From Betaproteobacteria bacterium (GTDB taxonomy: Bacteria; Pseudomonadota; Gammaproteobacteria; Burkholderiales; Burkholderiaceae): 8,009 nucleotides of DNA. Of the stretch, positions 1 to 7,746 are shown piece by piece. Under the pieces are notes generated by a model. It ran no database searches, had not been told where the DNA came from, and was given only the letters and a program-made list of their open reading frames with translations. Made by a program: the position numbers and the translations under genes. Within the stretch, counting starts at the first letter, position 1; every line of letters starts with the position of its first letter. Where the stretch lies: positions 1 through 8,009 of the forward strand of contig RFXC01000195.1 in assembly GCA_009921765.1 (NCBI GenBank), written 5' to 3'.

Positions 1-517
1 TGACCAGCACCGAGGCAAGGCCCACCTCGAAGAGCACGCGTTTGCGCTGCGCGAGCGCGCGCACGACCAGTCGAAGCGGGCCCGCCCGGACAGCCGGCTC
101 GCCGGCCTCGGAGAGCGCGATCCAGCAGGCTGGCGCAGCGCCGCAGCGCGCACGGTCGACATCCTCCACCCTGCCGTCGCTGGTTTCCAGCCCAAGCCGC
201 TCACCCCGGAGCCAACGCGCGACCCGCCAACGGCCTTCGCAAAGAACGAGTGCCGGAAAGTGTTGCGCGAGCAGGGTCTGAACCGGCACAACGGAAACTT
301 CAGCAGCCGCATCGAACGGCCCCATCCAGCGGCGGAGGGCCTCGCCCAGCGACCGCATTTGCGAGGCAGCGTCCGCAACGGCTGGCGACTTGCGAAACGC
401 TTCCGTCCAGGCCTGCTCAGCCGCCCCCTGCGATAGCGACATGCCCTGCACCGCCAGCAGCCGGCGAAGCAGCATGACCGAAGGCATCTCCCAGACATGA
501 TCAGGACCGGCAGTCAT
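1..517 (-). CDS. Probable type I secretion ABC transporter (permease/ATPase), N-terminal part, runs off the window
   Basis: An open frame of 172 codons on the minus strand starts at ATG 517-515 and has no stop before the window edge, so only the N-terminus is visible. The first ~130 residues form a soluble alpha/beta-looking region with a FPALVLCEGRWRVARW stretch, resembling the degenerate C39 peptidase-like domain in front of the membrane domain of HlyB/LapB-type exporters. I see no catalytic-Cys motif of an active C39 peptidase. The last ~30 residues (LRLVVRALAQRKRVLFEVGL, then ASVLV) look like the start of the first transmembrane helix of an ABC membrane domain. The start overlaps the stop of the upstream tolC-like gene as ATGA (517-514), implying translational coupling. 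An outer-membrane channel next to an inner-membrane exporter is the usual type I secretion layout. The ATPase domain is outside the window, so the family call rests on N-terminal style and context. Confidence 0.55.
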   Translation of the reverse strand, partial: MTAGPDHVWEMPSVMLLRRLLAVQGMSLSQGAAEQAWTEAFRKSPAVADAASQMRSLGEALRRWMGPFDAAAEVSVVPVQTLLAQHFPALVLCEGRWRVARWLRGERLGLETSDGRVEDVDRARCGAAPACWIALSEAGEPAVRAGPLRLVVRALAQRKRVLFEVGLASVLV

Positions 518-1652
518 GGTTGCCCCGCAGACAGTCTCTCAAGCCCGCCCGTACCACCTTGAATTCGAAGGGCGACTTCAAGCAGTCCGGCATCAATCTG
601 TGCCCTTGCCAGCCTTGCGTCAAACAGTTCGCGCTCTGCGTTCAACACATCCAGCCAGCTTCGACGACCCGCATCGAACTGGCGAAGAAACGATTCCACA
701 GTTTCAGCCGATGACGCCACCAGCCCGTCGATCGCGGTCTGCTGCTCGACCAGCGTCGCGCGTTGAACCCAAAGCGACGTCGCGACAAGTTCCAGTTCGC
801 GACGTTGCGCATCGATCTCCGCGCGCAGCGCATCGACGCGCCCCAGCCGGGCAAGATACTCCGATTGCGCAGAGAGTCCCCCGCCGGATTGATAGTCCAC
901 CGCAAGAAGCGTGCGGGTGTCGTAGTGGTTGGTGAGAAGGCTTGGCGCACGCTCGGGGCATCGATCCGTTGCATCATGAGGGATTCGAGTTCAGCCCGCG
1001 CCTGGTTGACATTGGCCTGCAAGGCCGCAGCGCGCGCGCGCGCCTGCTCCAGACGCCCCTGCGCCAGACGGGTGTCGCCTCGCGCGGCCATCCCCCCATC
1101 GGCCCGACGGGTAATGAATTCGAGAAGTTCCTGCTGACGCGCCACATGCCGCAGGGCGAGTTCCACCTGCTGCAAGCCGGACAGCCAGCGGCCATGCGCA
1201 ATTGCGGCGCGCTCAAGAAGCGTACGTCGCGTAGCGTCAATGCCCGACGTCGTGGCCTCGAGCGAGGCCTGTGCCGCATCGATTGCATGGTCAGTGCGGC
1301 CAAAGGTGTAGACCGGCTGCTGAATGCGGAGGCTGCCCGCTGCATTGACGCCCTCGCCTGCGGATGCCCCGACGGTCACCGACGGAAACCGTCCCCAGCG
1401 CGCGGTTTCGAGCTGCTGACGCGACACCTCCGCCTCGGCACGGGCGCGTTGCATCTGGGGATGCACCTGCGCAACCCTTGAAAGCACCCCTTGAAGCGCG
1501 AGCGGGAGCTCGCCCGCCTCCGCACGAGGCGAGGCAAGCGAAGACACCCCCAGGACGGCGATGGCGAGTCCGGCGGCAAATGCCCTCTTACGCACCGAAA
1601 CCCGGCGCGCATGGAGTCTTTGGGGGAGAACGATCGCGATGCGTGCGTTCAT
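514..1652 (-). pseudogene. TolC-family outer-membrane channel, split by a one-base frameshift
   Basis: TolC-type proteins are trimeric outer-membrane ducts for type I secretion and efflux. The frame from ATG 1652 has a signal peptide (basic RKR at 21-23, hydrophobic core about 24-40, likely cleavage after AEA at 46). It then has TolC-like features: the beta-strand region RFPSVTVGAS (88-97), LRIQQPVYTFGR (108-119), and helical repeats up to ELESLMMQRIDAP (221-233). After that it loses similarity and ends at 642. The C-terminal half continues in the -1 frame, from PSLLTNHYDTRTLLAVDYQS to the family-typical SWLDVLNAERELFDARLA, ending at TGA 516-514. The span is 1139 bp, one short of 380 codons, and adding one C to the CCCC run (plus strand 955-958) gives IDAPERAPSLLTNHYD in one frame of 379 aa. 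This is slightly short for the family. A GTG at codon 20 is an alternative start giving a tighter signal peptide. The cause could be a true mutation or a sequencing error. The stop overlaps the start of the ABC gene. Confidence 0.85.
955..958 (-). other. Probable frameshift site in the tolC-like gene (GGGG on plus, CCCC on minus)
   Basis: Upstream of this run the TolC-like protein reads in one frame, and downstream in the -1 frame. Adding one base here removes the break and joins the halves as IDAP-ERAPSLL. The exact base is inferred: any single-base loss between about 935 and 985 would shift to the same frame, but this short homopolymer gives the most natural junction. I see no clear X-XXY-YYZ slippery heptamer that would suggest programmed -1 frameshifting. 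Confidence 0.6.
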
Positions 1653-1832
1653 AAGGGTGAGCCAGGCGTCTGGAGGCCGGTCCGGCCGCTCGAATCAGCC
1701 GGAAACGGGGTCGAAATCGAGTCTCGAACCTCCCAAAATCTTCGCATGGAATCGGGCTCCCGGAATTTCTGACTAATCCTTTCGAAACCGGGTGCGGCGA
1801 CAATCGGGCGGTTTATCGATATCTTTCGCGCC
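1653..1832. promoter_or_regulatory. Divergent intergenic region between the tolC-like gene and recQ
   Basis: This 180-bp stretch holds no gene and must carry the start signals of both divergent transcripts. It is less GC-rich than its surroundings, mainly in 1735-1830. Visible elements are the 8-bp palindromes TTTCGAAA (1780-1787) and TATCGATA (1814-1821), the latter just upstream of the recQ start and a possible -10-like AT-rich patch, and a GC-rich inverted repeat at 1675-1687. I could not find a -35/-10 pair with convincing spacing for either direction, and neither gene has a strong Shine-Dalgarno sequence. No operator of a known regulator is recognisable. Confidence 0.45.
1675..1687. repeat. 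Short GC-rich inverted repeat in the tolC leader
   Basis: GGCCGG (1675-1680) and CCGGCC (1682-1687) flank a single T, so realistically a 5-bp stem with a 3-base loop. It lies 22 bp upstream of the tolC-like ATG and would be in its 5' untranslated RNA. There is no U-tract, so it is not a typical terminator. It could be a chance pairing in GC-rich DNA. Confidence 0.25.
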
Positions 1833-3710
1833 GTGTCTGCTCCACCTCCCACTACCGACGCACTAGCCCTAGAGCGGCTGCGCCAGACCTTCGGCCACCC
1901 TGCGTTTCGAGGCAGTCAGGCCGAGATCGTACGGCATGTGGCCGAAGGCGGCGATGCCCTGGTGCTGATGCCCACTGGGGGCGGCAAATCGCTTTGCTAT
2001 CAGTTGCCGGCGCTGCTGCGCGACGGGCTCACCATCGTGGTGTCGCCCCTGATCGCACTCATGCAGGATCAGGTCGCTGCGCTTCAGCAACTCGGCGTAC
2101 GGGCCGGGGCGCTGCACTCCGGCCTGGGTGGCCGCGAGGCGTCGCAAACCCGCCGTGCCGCGCTGGGCGGTGCGCTGGATCTTCTTTACGTGGCGCCCGA
2201 ACGGCTGCTCTCGGACGGTTTTCTCGACATGGTGGCCGGGGCGCGCATTGCACTGTTTGCCATCGACGAAGCGCACTGTGTCGCCCAGTGGGGGCATGAT
2301 TTCCGGCCAGAGTATTTACAGCTTTCGGTGCTTGCGGAGCGATTTCCGGAGGTTCCCCGGATTGCGCTCACCGCCACCGCCGACCCGCAGACCCGGGCCG
2401 AAATCATCGAGCGACTGCGCCTCGACCGGGCCCGGGTGTTCGTATCGAGCTTTGATCGGCCCAACATCCGCTACATGATCGAGGATCGGGGCGACGGCCG
2501 CGCCCAGTTGCTCGACTTCATTCGCGGCTCGCACGAGGGCGAAAGCGGCATCGTGTACTGCCTGTCGCGCCGCAAGGTCGAGGAAACCGCCGACTGGCTG
2601 GCCGAACGGGGATTGCTGGCACTCCCCTACCACGCGGGCCTTGACGCCTCCACCCGCGCGCGGCACCAGCAACGGTTTCAGGAGGAGGACGGGGTCATCA
2701 TTGTGGCCACGATCGCCTTTGGCATGGGGATTGACAAGCCCGATGTCCGTTTTGTCGCGCACCTTGATCTGCCCAAGAGCGTCGAGGGCTATTACCAGGA
2801 AACCGGGCGCGCCGGACGTGACGGCGAACCCGCGGACGCCTGGATGGTGTACGGCATGGCCGATGTGGTGCAGCAGCGCCGACTGATCGACGAGTCCGAG
2901 GCCGACGAGGCCTGGAAGCGCATCGCTGCGGCCAAACTCAACGCGCTGCTTGGCATCGCCGAAACCGCGGGTTGCCGCCGTGTGCCCCTGCTCGCGTATT
3001 TCGGCGAAGCGTCGGCGCCCTGCGGGCACTGCGACAACTGCCTCACCCCACCCCAGACCTGGGATGCCACCGAGGCGGCCAGAATGGCCCTGTCGGCGGT
3101 CTATCGGACCGGGCAAAGGTTCGGCGTCGTTCACCTCATTGAAGTGCTGCGCGGCCGCACCGGTGAACGGATGAGCCGCTGGCGCCACGATCAGTTGTCG
3201 GTATTCGGGATCGGCGCGATTCACGACGAGGCCACCTGGCGGGCGGTATTCCGACAACTGGTCGCGCTCGGTCTGGTCGAGGTCGATCACGAGGCCCACG
3301 GTGCGCTGAAACTTACCGAGTTGGCCCGCCCGGTCCTGCGGGGCGAGCAGACCCTGCTGCTCAGGCGGCCCCGCGTGACAGTGCGCGCAGCCCCGCGGCG
3401 GAAGGCCGCGCGCGGCGCAAGCCAAGGCAGCACAGGTCGCGAGCCGCCAGGGCGCACATCCGCGGCCTCGGGTACCGCCGACGCCCGACTCCTCGCCCTG
3501 CTCAAGGCCTGGCGCCTGGAACAGTCGCGAACTCAGCGCGTCCCGCCCTATATCGTGCTCAATGACGCCACGCTGCAGGCGCTTGCGCTCGAACAACCCG
3601 AGTCGCTGGCAGCACTCGCAGAGGTCCATGGCATCGGCGAGCGCAGGCTGGAAACCTATGGCGAGGCGCTACTGATACTGATCGCCGAATTCCGGCGTGA
3701 CAATCGGTAG
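1833..3710 (+). CDS. recQ: ATP-dependent DNA helicase RecQ
   Basis: RecQ is a superfamily 2, 3'-5' DNA helicase that acts in recombination repair and at stalled replication forks in the cytoplasm. The 625-aa product has all the expected parts: motif 0 (FRGSQAEIV, 25-33), Walker A PTGGGKS (47-53), DEAHC motif II (145-149), motif III LTATAD (179-184), motif [13 protein letters not shown] (294-305) and motif [12 protein letters not shown] (322-331) with the arginine finger region. A zinc-binding RecQ-C-terminal site follows (C381, C397, C400, C403), then a winged helix (about 415-505) and a C-terminal HRDC domain (about 550-620). Length is normal for bacterial RecQ (about 600-620). The start is GTG 1833: the frame opens only at 1773 after a TGA, no ATG precedes the essential motifs, and there is no strong ribosome binding site. 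The winged helix and HRDC are joined by a basic, low-complexity linker (about 510-548). The next gene begins 13 bp after the stop. Confidence 0.97.
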   Translation: MSAPPPTTDALALERLRQTFGHPAFRGSQAEIVRHVAEGGDALVLMPTGGGKSLCYQLPALLRDGLTIVVSPLIALMQDQVAALQQLGVRAGALHSGLGGREASQTRRAALGGALDLLYVAPERLLSDGFLDMVAGARIALFAIDEAHCVAQWGHDFRPEYLQLSVLAERFPEVPRIALTATADPQTRAEIIERLRLDRARVFVSSFDRPNIRYMIEDRGDGRAQLLDFIRGSHEGESGIVYCLSRRKVEETADWLAERGLLALPYHAGLDASTRARHQQRFQEEDGVIIVATIAFGMGIDKPDVRFVAHLDLPKSVEGYYQETGRAGRDGEPADAWMVYGMADVVQQRRLIDESEADEAWKRIAAAKLNALLGIAETAGCRRVPLLAYFGEASAPCGHCDNCLTPPQTWDATEAARMALSAVYRTGQRFGVVHLIEVLRGRTGERMSRWRHDQLSVFGIGAIHDEATWRAVFRQLVALGLVEVDHEAHGALKLTELARPVLRGEQTLLLRRPRVTVRAAPRRKAARGASQGSTGREPPGRTSAASGTADARLLALLKAWRLEQSRTQRVPPYIVLNDATLQALALEQPESLAALAEVHGIGERRLETYGEALLILIAEFRRDNR

Positions 3711-3723
3711 ACTTCAGCCCCGC

Positions 3724-5643
3724 ATGAAGACACTGCCACGCCCCGACACCCTCAGACAGCAGACCGCGCCGGGTCTGCTGCTCGAGCGCGCTCGCCACGA
3801 CGGATCGACCATCGCCTGGCGATCCAAGCATCAGGGCCTTTATCGGGAGCGCAGCTGGCTCGACGCGGCACAGCGGGTTGCGCAGATCGCGGCAGGCCTC
3901 GCTCGGCTCGGGCTTGCGCGAGGCGAACGACTTGCGATCATGGGGGATGTCTGCGAGGAATGGGTGATTGCGGATCAGGCCGCCCAGGCGCTCGGCGCGG
4001 TCGTCTACGGCATCTATCCCACTGCTTCGATGCAGGAACTGGAATACCAGATGCGGGACGGCGGCGCCTCGATTTTCGTGGCCGAAGACCAGGAGTATCT
4101 GGACAAGGTCATGCCGCTTCTCGACCGACTGCCAGCGCTGCGGCACATCGTCATCATCGATGACAGCGCGCTGCTGGGCTTTGACCATCCGAAACTGGTT
4201 CGCTGGAAGCATCTGTCCAAGGACTCGCCGGAGGATGCGCTGGGCTGGCTCACCAGCCGCGTCAAGCAGATCAAGCCCGATGACCCGGCCTTCATCGTCT
4301 ACACCTCGGGCACCACGGGTCATCCCAAAGGGGCGCTGGTCACGCACGGCCGGCACCTGGCGGGAGCGGCGAATCTCATCCTGCACTATCCCGAGCTGGC
4401 CAAGCCGCAGCGTACCGTCATCTATCTGCCGCTTTGCCATGTGCTGGGGCGAGACGTGGCCTGGACCCTGCCGCTTCTTGGGGGCGTGGTCCCACACTAC
4501 GGCGAAGACCCGGAGGACCTGGCGAGCACATTCTTCGAGGTTGCGCCCACAGTGTTGATCACCGTGCCGCGCTATCTGCAGAAATTTGCAGCGGGCGTGC
4601 TGGTGGGCATCCGGAACACCCGGGGAATCAAGGCCCGGGCCTATGAACTCGCGATGAGCGCCGCGCGCATTCATGCGCGAGCGCGCTGGGCAGGCGAGCC
4701 CGGCCTCCTGGTGACAGCGGGCGCGGCCGCAGCGCGCACGCTGGTGCTGCGGCGGGTGCTCAACAAGATCGGGTTCGACAAGCTGGAGCTGGTGTTGTGC
4801 GGTGGCGCACCGCTTCCGGCCGATACGGCCGCCTTATGGCAAACCTGGGGCGTGGATGTCCGGGAAATTTACGGCCAGACCGAAGAGGCGGGGGCCATCA
4901 TCACCGGCCAGCGAGGTCCCTTTCCGCGTCCGGGTGACGTGGGTGAACTCGCTGCAGGCTGGGAGATGAAGCTGGTGCCGGTGGATGACGAGGCCTCTGG
5001 CGAATCAACCCCCCGGTCGGTTGAGCGGGGCGAAATATGGCTTCGAGGCGATTGTCGCTTCGAGGGCTACTGGGGTCAGCCCGAGGCAAGCGCCGAGGTA
5101 TTGCAGGCCGATGGGTGGCTGCGCACGGGTGACGTGGGCGAATTCGAGAACGGGCGGCTGAAGCTTGTAGACCGCGCGCGCGATTTCATCGTTACCGCAG
5201 GCGGCAAGACGCTCTCGCCCTCCACCATTGAAAACCTGCTTCGCGCAAGCCCCTATGTGGCCGAGGCAATTGTGATCGGGCATGCGCGCAAATATCTCAC
5301 CGCACTGATCGAGATCGATTACGACACCGTATCGGATTGGGCGCGCGCGCAGAACATCGCCTACACCGGCTTTGCGAGCCTGGTTGAACATCCTCGGGTG
5401 GGGGAACTGATCGAGCGCGAAATCGGCCAGGCCAACAACCAGCTCGCGCGCGTTGAAACCATCAAGGCCTTTCGCATCCTTCCCAAGATGCTCGATCCTG
5501 AAACCGAGGGCGAACCGGTCACCCCCACGCGCAAGGTCAAGCGCAAGCAGATGGAGGCTAGGTTTCGCGATCTGATTGAATCCATGTACGGTGATGGCGA
5601 AGCGCGTCTGCTCGCCGAGGCCGCGGCGGGCATGCTGAAGTAA
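3724..5643 (+). CDS. AMP-forming acyl-CoA ligase, long-chain fatty-acid type
   Basis: This enzyme adenylates a carboxylic acid with ATP and transfers the acyl group to coenzyme A. The 639-aa protein shows the ANL-superfamily motifs in order: phosphate-binding YTSGTTGHPKG (193-203), CGGAPLP (359-365), EIYGQTEEAG (381-390), GWLRTGD with the ribose-binding Asp (464-470), the hinge region LVDRARD (481-487) followed by GGK (493-495), and the C-terminal PTRKVKRKQ (601-609) that carries the likely catalytic Lys. The helical insertion around 296-350 and the length of about 640 aa fit long-chain acyl-CoA synthetases (FadD15/FAA-like) better than short acetyl- or benzoate-CoA ligases. I chose ATG 3724; an in-frame GTG at 3697 would overlap the end of recQ and add nine non-conserved residues. 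No clear Shine-Dalgarno precedes it. It is followed by a Liv-type importer, so its substrate is probably the imported acid, which may be aromatic, alicyclic or fatty. The substrate cannot be set from the sequence. Confidence 0.9.
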   Translation: MKTLPRPDTLRQQTAPGLLLERARHDGSTIAWRSKHQGLYRERSWLDAAQRVAQIAAGLARLGLARGERLAIMGDVCEEWVIADQAAQALGAVVYGIYPTASMQELEYQMRDGGASIFVAEDQEYLDKVMPLLDRLPALRHIVIIDDSALLGFDHPKLVRWKHLSKDSPEDALGWLTSRVKQIKPDDPAFIVYTSGTTGHPKGALVTHGRHLAGAANLILHYPELAKPQRTVIYLPLCHVLGRDVAWTLPLLGGVVPHYGEDPEDLASTFFEVAPTVLITVPRYLQKFAAGVLVGIRNTRGIKARAYELAMSAARIHARARWAGEPGLLVTAGAAAARTLVLRRVLNKIGFDKLELVLCGGAPLPADTAALWQTWGVDVREIYGQTEEAGAIITGQRGPFPRPGDVGELAAGWEMKLVPVDDEASGESTPRSVERGEIWLRGDCRFEGYWGQPEASAEVLQADGWLRTGDVGEFENGRLKLVDRARDFIVTAGGKTLSPSTIENLLRASPYVAEAIVIGHARKYLTALIEIDYDTVSDWARAQNIAYTGFASLVEHPRVGELIEREIGQANNQLARVETIKAFRILPKMLDPETEGEPVTPTRKVKRKQMEARFRDLIESMYGDGEARLLAEAAAGMLK

Positions 5644-5667
5644 CTTCGTTCGAATTCAACAAACCAC

Positions 5668-5675
5668 AAGGGAGA
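5668..5675 (+). promoter_or_regulatory. Strong ribosome binding site of the substrate-binding protein gene
   Basis: AAGGGAGA lies 8 bases before the ATG at 5684. It is the only good Shine-Dalgarno match seen in this operon, in keeping with the high expression usual for periplasmic binding proteins relative to their permeases. It sits in the 40-bp gap after the ligase, which contains no terminator-like hairpin. Confidence 0.7.
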
Positions 5676-5683
5676 CTCATTCC

Positions 5684-6850
5684 ATGAAGCGTCAGACACT
5701 TACGCTCCTGTCGGCGGCGCTGGTCGCCACGGCTGCATCCAGCGCGCATGCGCAAAATGCCTATGTAGTGGGTGTTACTGCTGCCATGACGGGGCCGGCC
5801 GCAGGCACCTATGCGCCAGTCATGGATGCGCTCAGGGCGTATATCGATCACGTGAATGGCAAAGGCGGGGTCAACGGACGGCCCATTCAACTGATCATCG
5901 CCGACGACCAGGGTGAGCCCTCGCGCGCCGCAGCCAACGCGAAAAAACTCCTGAACCAGGACCGCGTGGTGCTGCTCATCAACAGCAGCCTGTCCTCCAC
6001 GTATGCGCCGGTGGTGGCCGATAGCAAACGCGCGGGCGTTCCGCTCCTGTTCGCAGGGTCCGCCTGCCCCAAGGAAACCTATCCGCCCGCAGATCCGCTC
6101 CAGTTCTGTTCCACCGCGTTCGGGGCGACCTTCGACTCGCGTGCAGCACTCGACTTCATCAAGAGCCAGGCCAAGGAGCCCGTGCGTCTGGGGCTCGCCG
6201 CGATGGCCATTCCGCTCTCGCGCGGCGAGATCGATTTCGCCGAAGGCCTGTCCAGGCAGGTGGGCATGACACCGGTTGACAAGCAGATCACCCCGCCCCC
6301 CACGCCCGACTACACACCCTTTGCCACCAAGCTGAAAGATGCCAACCCCAATTGGGTATGGGCCTGGTCGCCCTGGATTTCGCAGGTGCGCACGTTCGAG
6401 GCCATGCGTCGCCTGGGCTGGAACGGCCAGTATGTGGCCTGGGCGCACCTGAACGCGGAGGAGGATCTGGCGCGAATCAAGGATCCCGGACTGTTCGTAA
6501 TCGGCAGCAACGCCTTCTTCAGCGACGACCTGCCCATTCACGCCGAGATCCGTGCGGTCACGCACCGCGCAAACCTCAAGCATCCCGTGAGCTTTCTCGC
6601 TGAAGGCTTCGTTGCGGGGCTGGTGATCGAGACCGCCATGAAGGGGGCGGCGCAGCCTACCGCGCAGGCCGTCACCGCCTCGATGAACAACCTCAAGGTT
6701 GATCTCAAGGGTCTGCGCGGTGGCCCGCTCGAGTGGACCAAGGACAACCACTTCCGCACCCGTCAGTACTACCGCGTGTGGCGCTGGGATAACTCCGCCG
6801 GTGCGGTGCGCCGGGTGCAGGACTGGGTAGCGGTCGACGTCAAGCAGTAA
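5684..6850 (+). CDS. Periplasmic substrate-binding protein of a branched-chain-amino-acid-type (HAAT/Liv) ABC transporter
   Basis: This 388-aa protein captures a ligand in the periplasm and delivers it to the LivH/LivM permeases encoded downstream. It begins with a Sec signal peptide (KR at 2-3, hydrophobic core to about 20, AHA cleavage at 21-23 before Q24); there is no lipobox Cys. The mature protein starts VVGVTAAMTGPAAGTYAPV (28-46), typical of the type I periplasmic binding fold (Peripla_BP_6). It continues with NGKGGVNGRPIQLIIADDQG (58-77) and the ligand-pocket-like segment INSSLSSTYAPV (99-110). Two cysteines, C128 and C142, are close enough to form a disulfide loop once exported. The family binds leucine/isoleucine/valine, amides, urea, and many aromatic or aliphatic acids. 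The ligase next door favours a carboxylic acid over an amino acid, but this is inference. The start is supported by AAGGGAGA upstream. Confidence 0.93.
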   Translation: MKRQTLTLLSAALVATAASSAHAQNAYVVGVTAAMTGPAAGTYAPVMDALRAYIDHVNGKGGVNGRPIQLIIADDQGEPSRAAANAKKLLNQDRVVLLINSSLSSTYAPVVADSKRAGVPLLFAGSACPKETYPPADPLQFCSTAFGATFDSRAALDFIKSQAKEPVRLGLAAMAIPLSRGEIDFAEGLSRQVGMTPVDKQITPPPTPDYTPFATKLKDANPNWVWAWSPWISQVRTFEAMRRLGWNGQYVAWAHLNAEEDLARIKDPGLFVIGSNAFFSDDLPIHAEIRAVTHRANLKHPVSFLAEGFVAGLVIETAMKGAAQPTAQAVTASMNNLKVDLKGLRGGPLEWTKDNHFRTRQYYRVWRWDNSAGAVRRVQDWVAVDVKQ

Positions 6851-6865
6851 GCGGGCGCGCACCGG

Positions 6866-7738
6866 ATGCAGACCCTCGTCAACATCGCGGTCCTCGCATC
6901 GATCTATGCGCTGATCGCCTGCGGGTATGTGGTCGTCTACCGGACCAGCAGGGTGCTGTCGCTCGCGCACGGCGAACTGATGATGCTGGGCGCCTTTGGC
7001 CTGTGGGTCACGATCGCGATGTTTGACGGTGTGCCGCTCGCCGCCGTGCTCGCTGCCCTGCTCCTTGCGGCAGTGGTGGGCGTGGTGGTGTATGCGGCAC
7101 TCATGCGGCGCATGACAGGCGAGGCGGTGCTCGCGGCCGTGCTCGCCACCATCGCTCTCGGGATTCTGCTCCGGGGCCTCGCGGTACTCATCTGGGGCCC
7201 GAGCGAGCGACATCCGCTTGCGGCGCTGGGCTGGGACAACCCGGTTTTCGAATTGCCGGCTGGCGCCCGTATTTCGGCGATTGACGCATCCCTGGTCGGC
7301 GCAGCCGTCCTCTGCTATGCCGGGCTGTTTGTCTTTCTGCGATTTTCGCCGTGGGGCATCCGCATGCGCGCGGCGGGGCAAAGCCCGCTCCTCGCCGCAC
7401 AGCGGGGCATCTCGCTTCATGTGATCTATGCGCTCGCCTGGAGTCTCGCCACGCTCACTGGCGGCACCGCCGGCATGCTGCTCGCGCTCAACACCGCGCT
7501 CGACCAGACCATGGTCGTGATCGGACTCAAGGCCTTTCCGGCGGCGCTGGTTGGCGGGCTCGACAGCCTGGCGGGCGCGATGCTGGGTGCGCTCATCATC
7601 GCCACCGCCGAGGTGCTGGTCATTCAGTTTGTGAGTCCGCTCCTTGCTGATGTGGTGCCCTTCATCGTGCTGCTCGCCATGTTGATTGTCCGCCCCTGGG
7701 GTCTCTTCGGCACGCGCGAAGAACTCGACCGCGTATAG
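6866..7738 (+). CDS. Branched-chain-amino-acid-type ABC transporter permease, LivH-like
   Basis: This 290-aa inner-membrane protein is one of the two permease subunits of a Liv/HAAT importer. It is almost wholly hydrophobic, with about eight predicted transmembrane segments (for example about 5-25, 38-55, 57-79, 88-110, 142-160, 187-208, 223-250 and 262-276). Family signatures are LSLAHGELMMLGAFG (31-45), the cytoplasmic coupling loop IRMRAAGQSPLLAAQRGIS (165-183), FPAALVGGLDSLAGAMLGAL (224-243) and the terminal RPWGLFG (276-282). Length matches LivH (about 290-310). It starts 15 bp after the binding-protein stop and ends 8 bp before livM, so the three are surely co-transcribed. No strong Shine-Dalgarno is visible, so translation may depend on upstream ribosomes. 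Specificity is not set by this subunit. Confidence 0.94.
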   Translation: MQTLVNIAVLASIYALIACGYVVVYRTSRVLSLAHGELMMLGAFGLWVTIAMFDGVPLAAVLAALLLAAVVGVVVYAALMRRMTGEAVLAAVLATIALGILLRGLAVLIWGPSERHPLAALGWDNPVFELPAGARISAIDASLVGAAVLCYAGLFVFLRFSPWGIRMRAAGQSPLLAAQRGISLHVIYALAWSLATLTGGTAGMLLALNTALDQTMVVIGLKAFPAALVGGLDSLAGAMLGALIIATAEVLVIQFVSPLLADVVPFIVLLAMLIVRPWGLFGTREELDRV

Positions 7739-7746
7739 ACCCCGCC

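Noticed and set aside
930..985. Programmed -1 ribosomal frameshifting in the tolC-like gene
   Set aside because: The frame change is in the -1 direction, but I found no X-XXY-YYZ slippery heptamer in the zero frame and programmed frameshifting is not known for TolC-family genes, so a lost base is more likely.
1031..1042. A (CG)6 dinucleotide run inside the tolC-like gene, considered as a phase-variation tract
   Set aside because: The reading frame is continuous through it (ARARAA region) and the frame change occurs about 75-85 bp away, so it does not explain the break.
942..1481. A 179-codon plus-strand frame within the tolC-like gene
   Set aside because: It is opposite a region with a clear signal peptide and TolC motifs, and its own product shows no domain.
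2316..3629. A 437-codon antisense frame opposite recQ
   Set aside because: It has no recognisable domain and mirrors the recQ codon structure; recQ is intact with all its motifs.
3559..4674. A 371-codon antisense frame opposite the end of recQ and the ligase
   Set aside because: No family motifs, and it spans two well-supported plus-strand genes; taken as a codon-bias shadow.
5644..5683. Possible terminator between the ligase and the binding-protein gene
   Set aside because: The only symmetry is a short TTCGAA/GAATTC overlap with no stable stem or T-tract, so read-through is expected.
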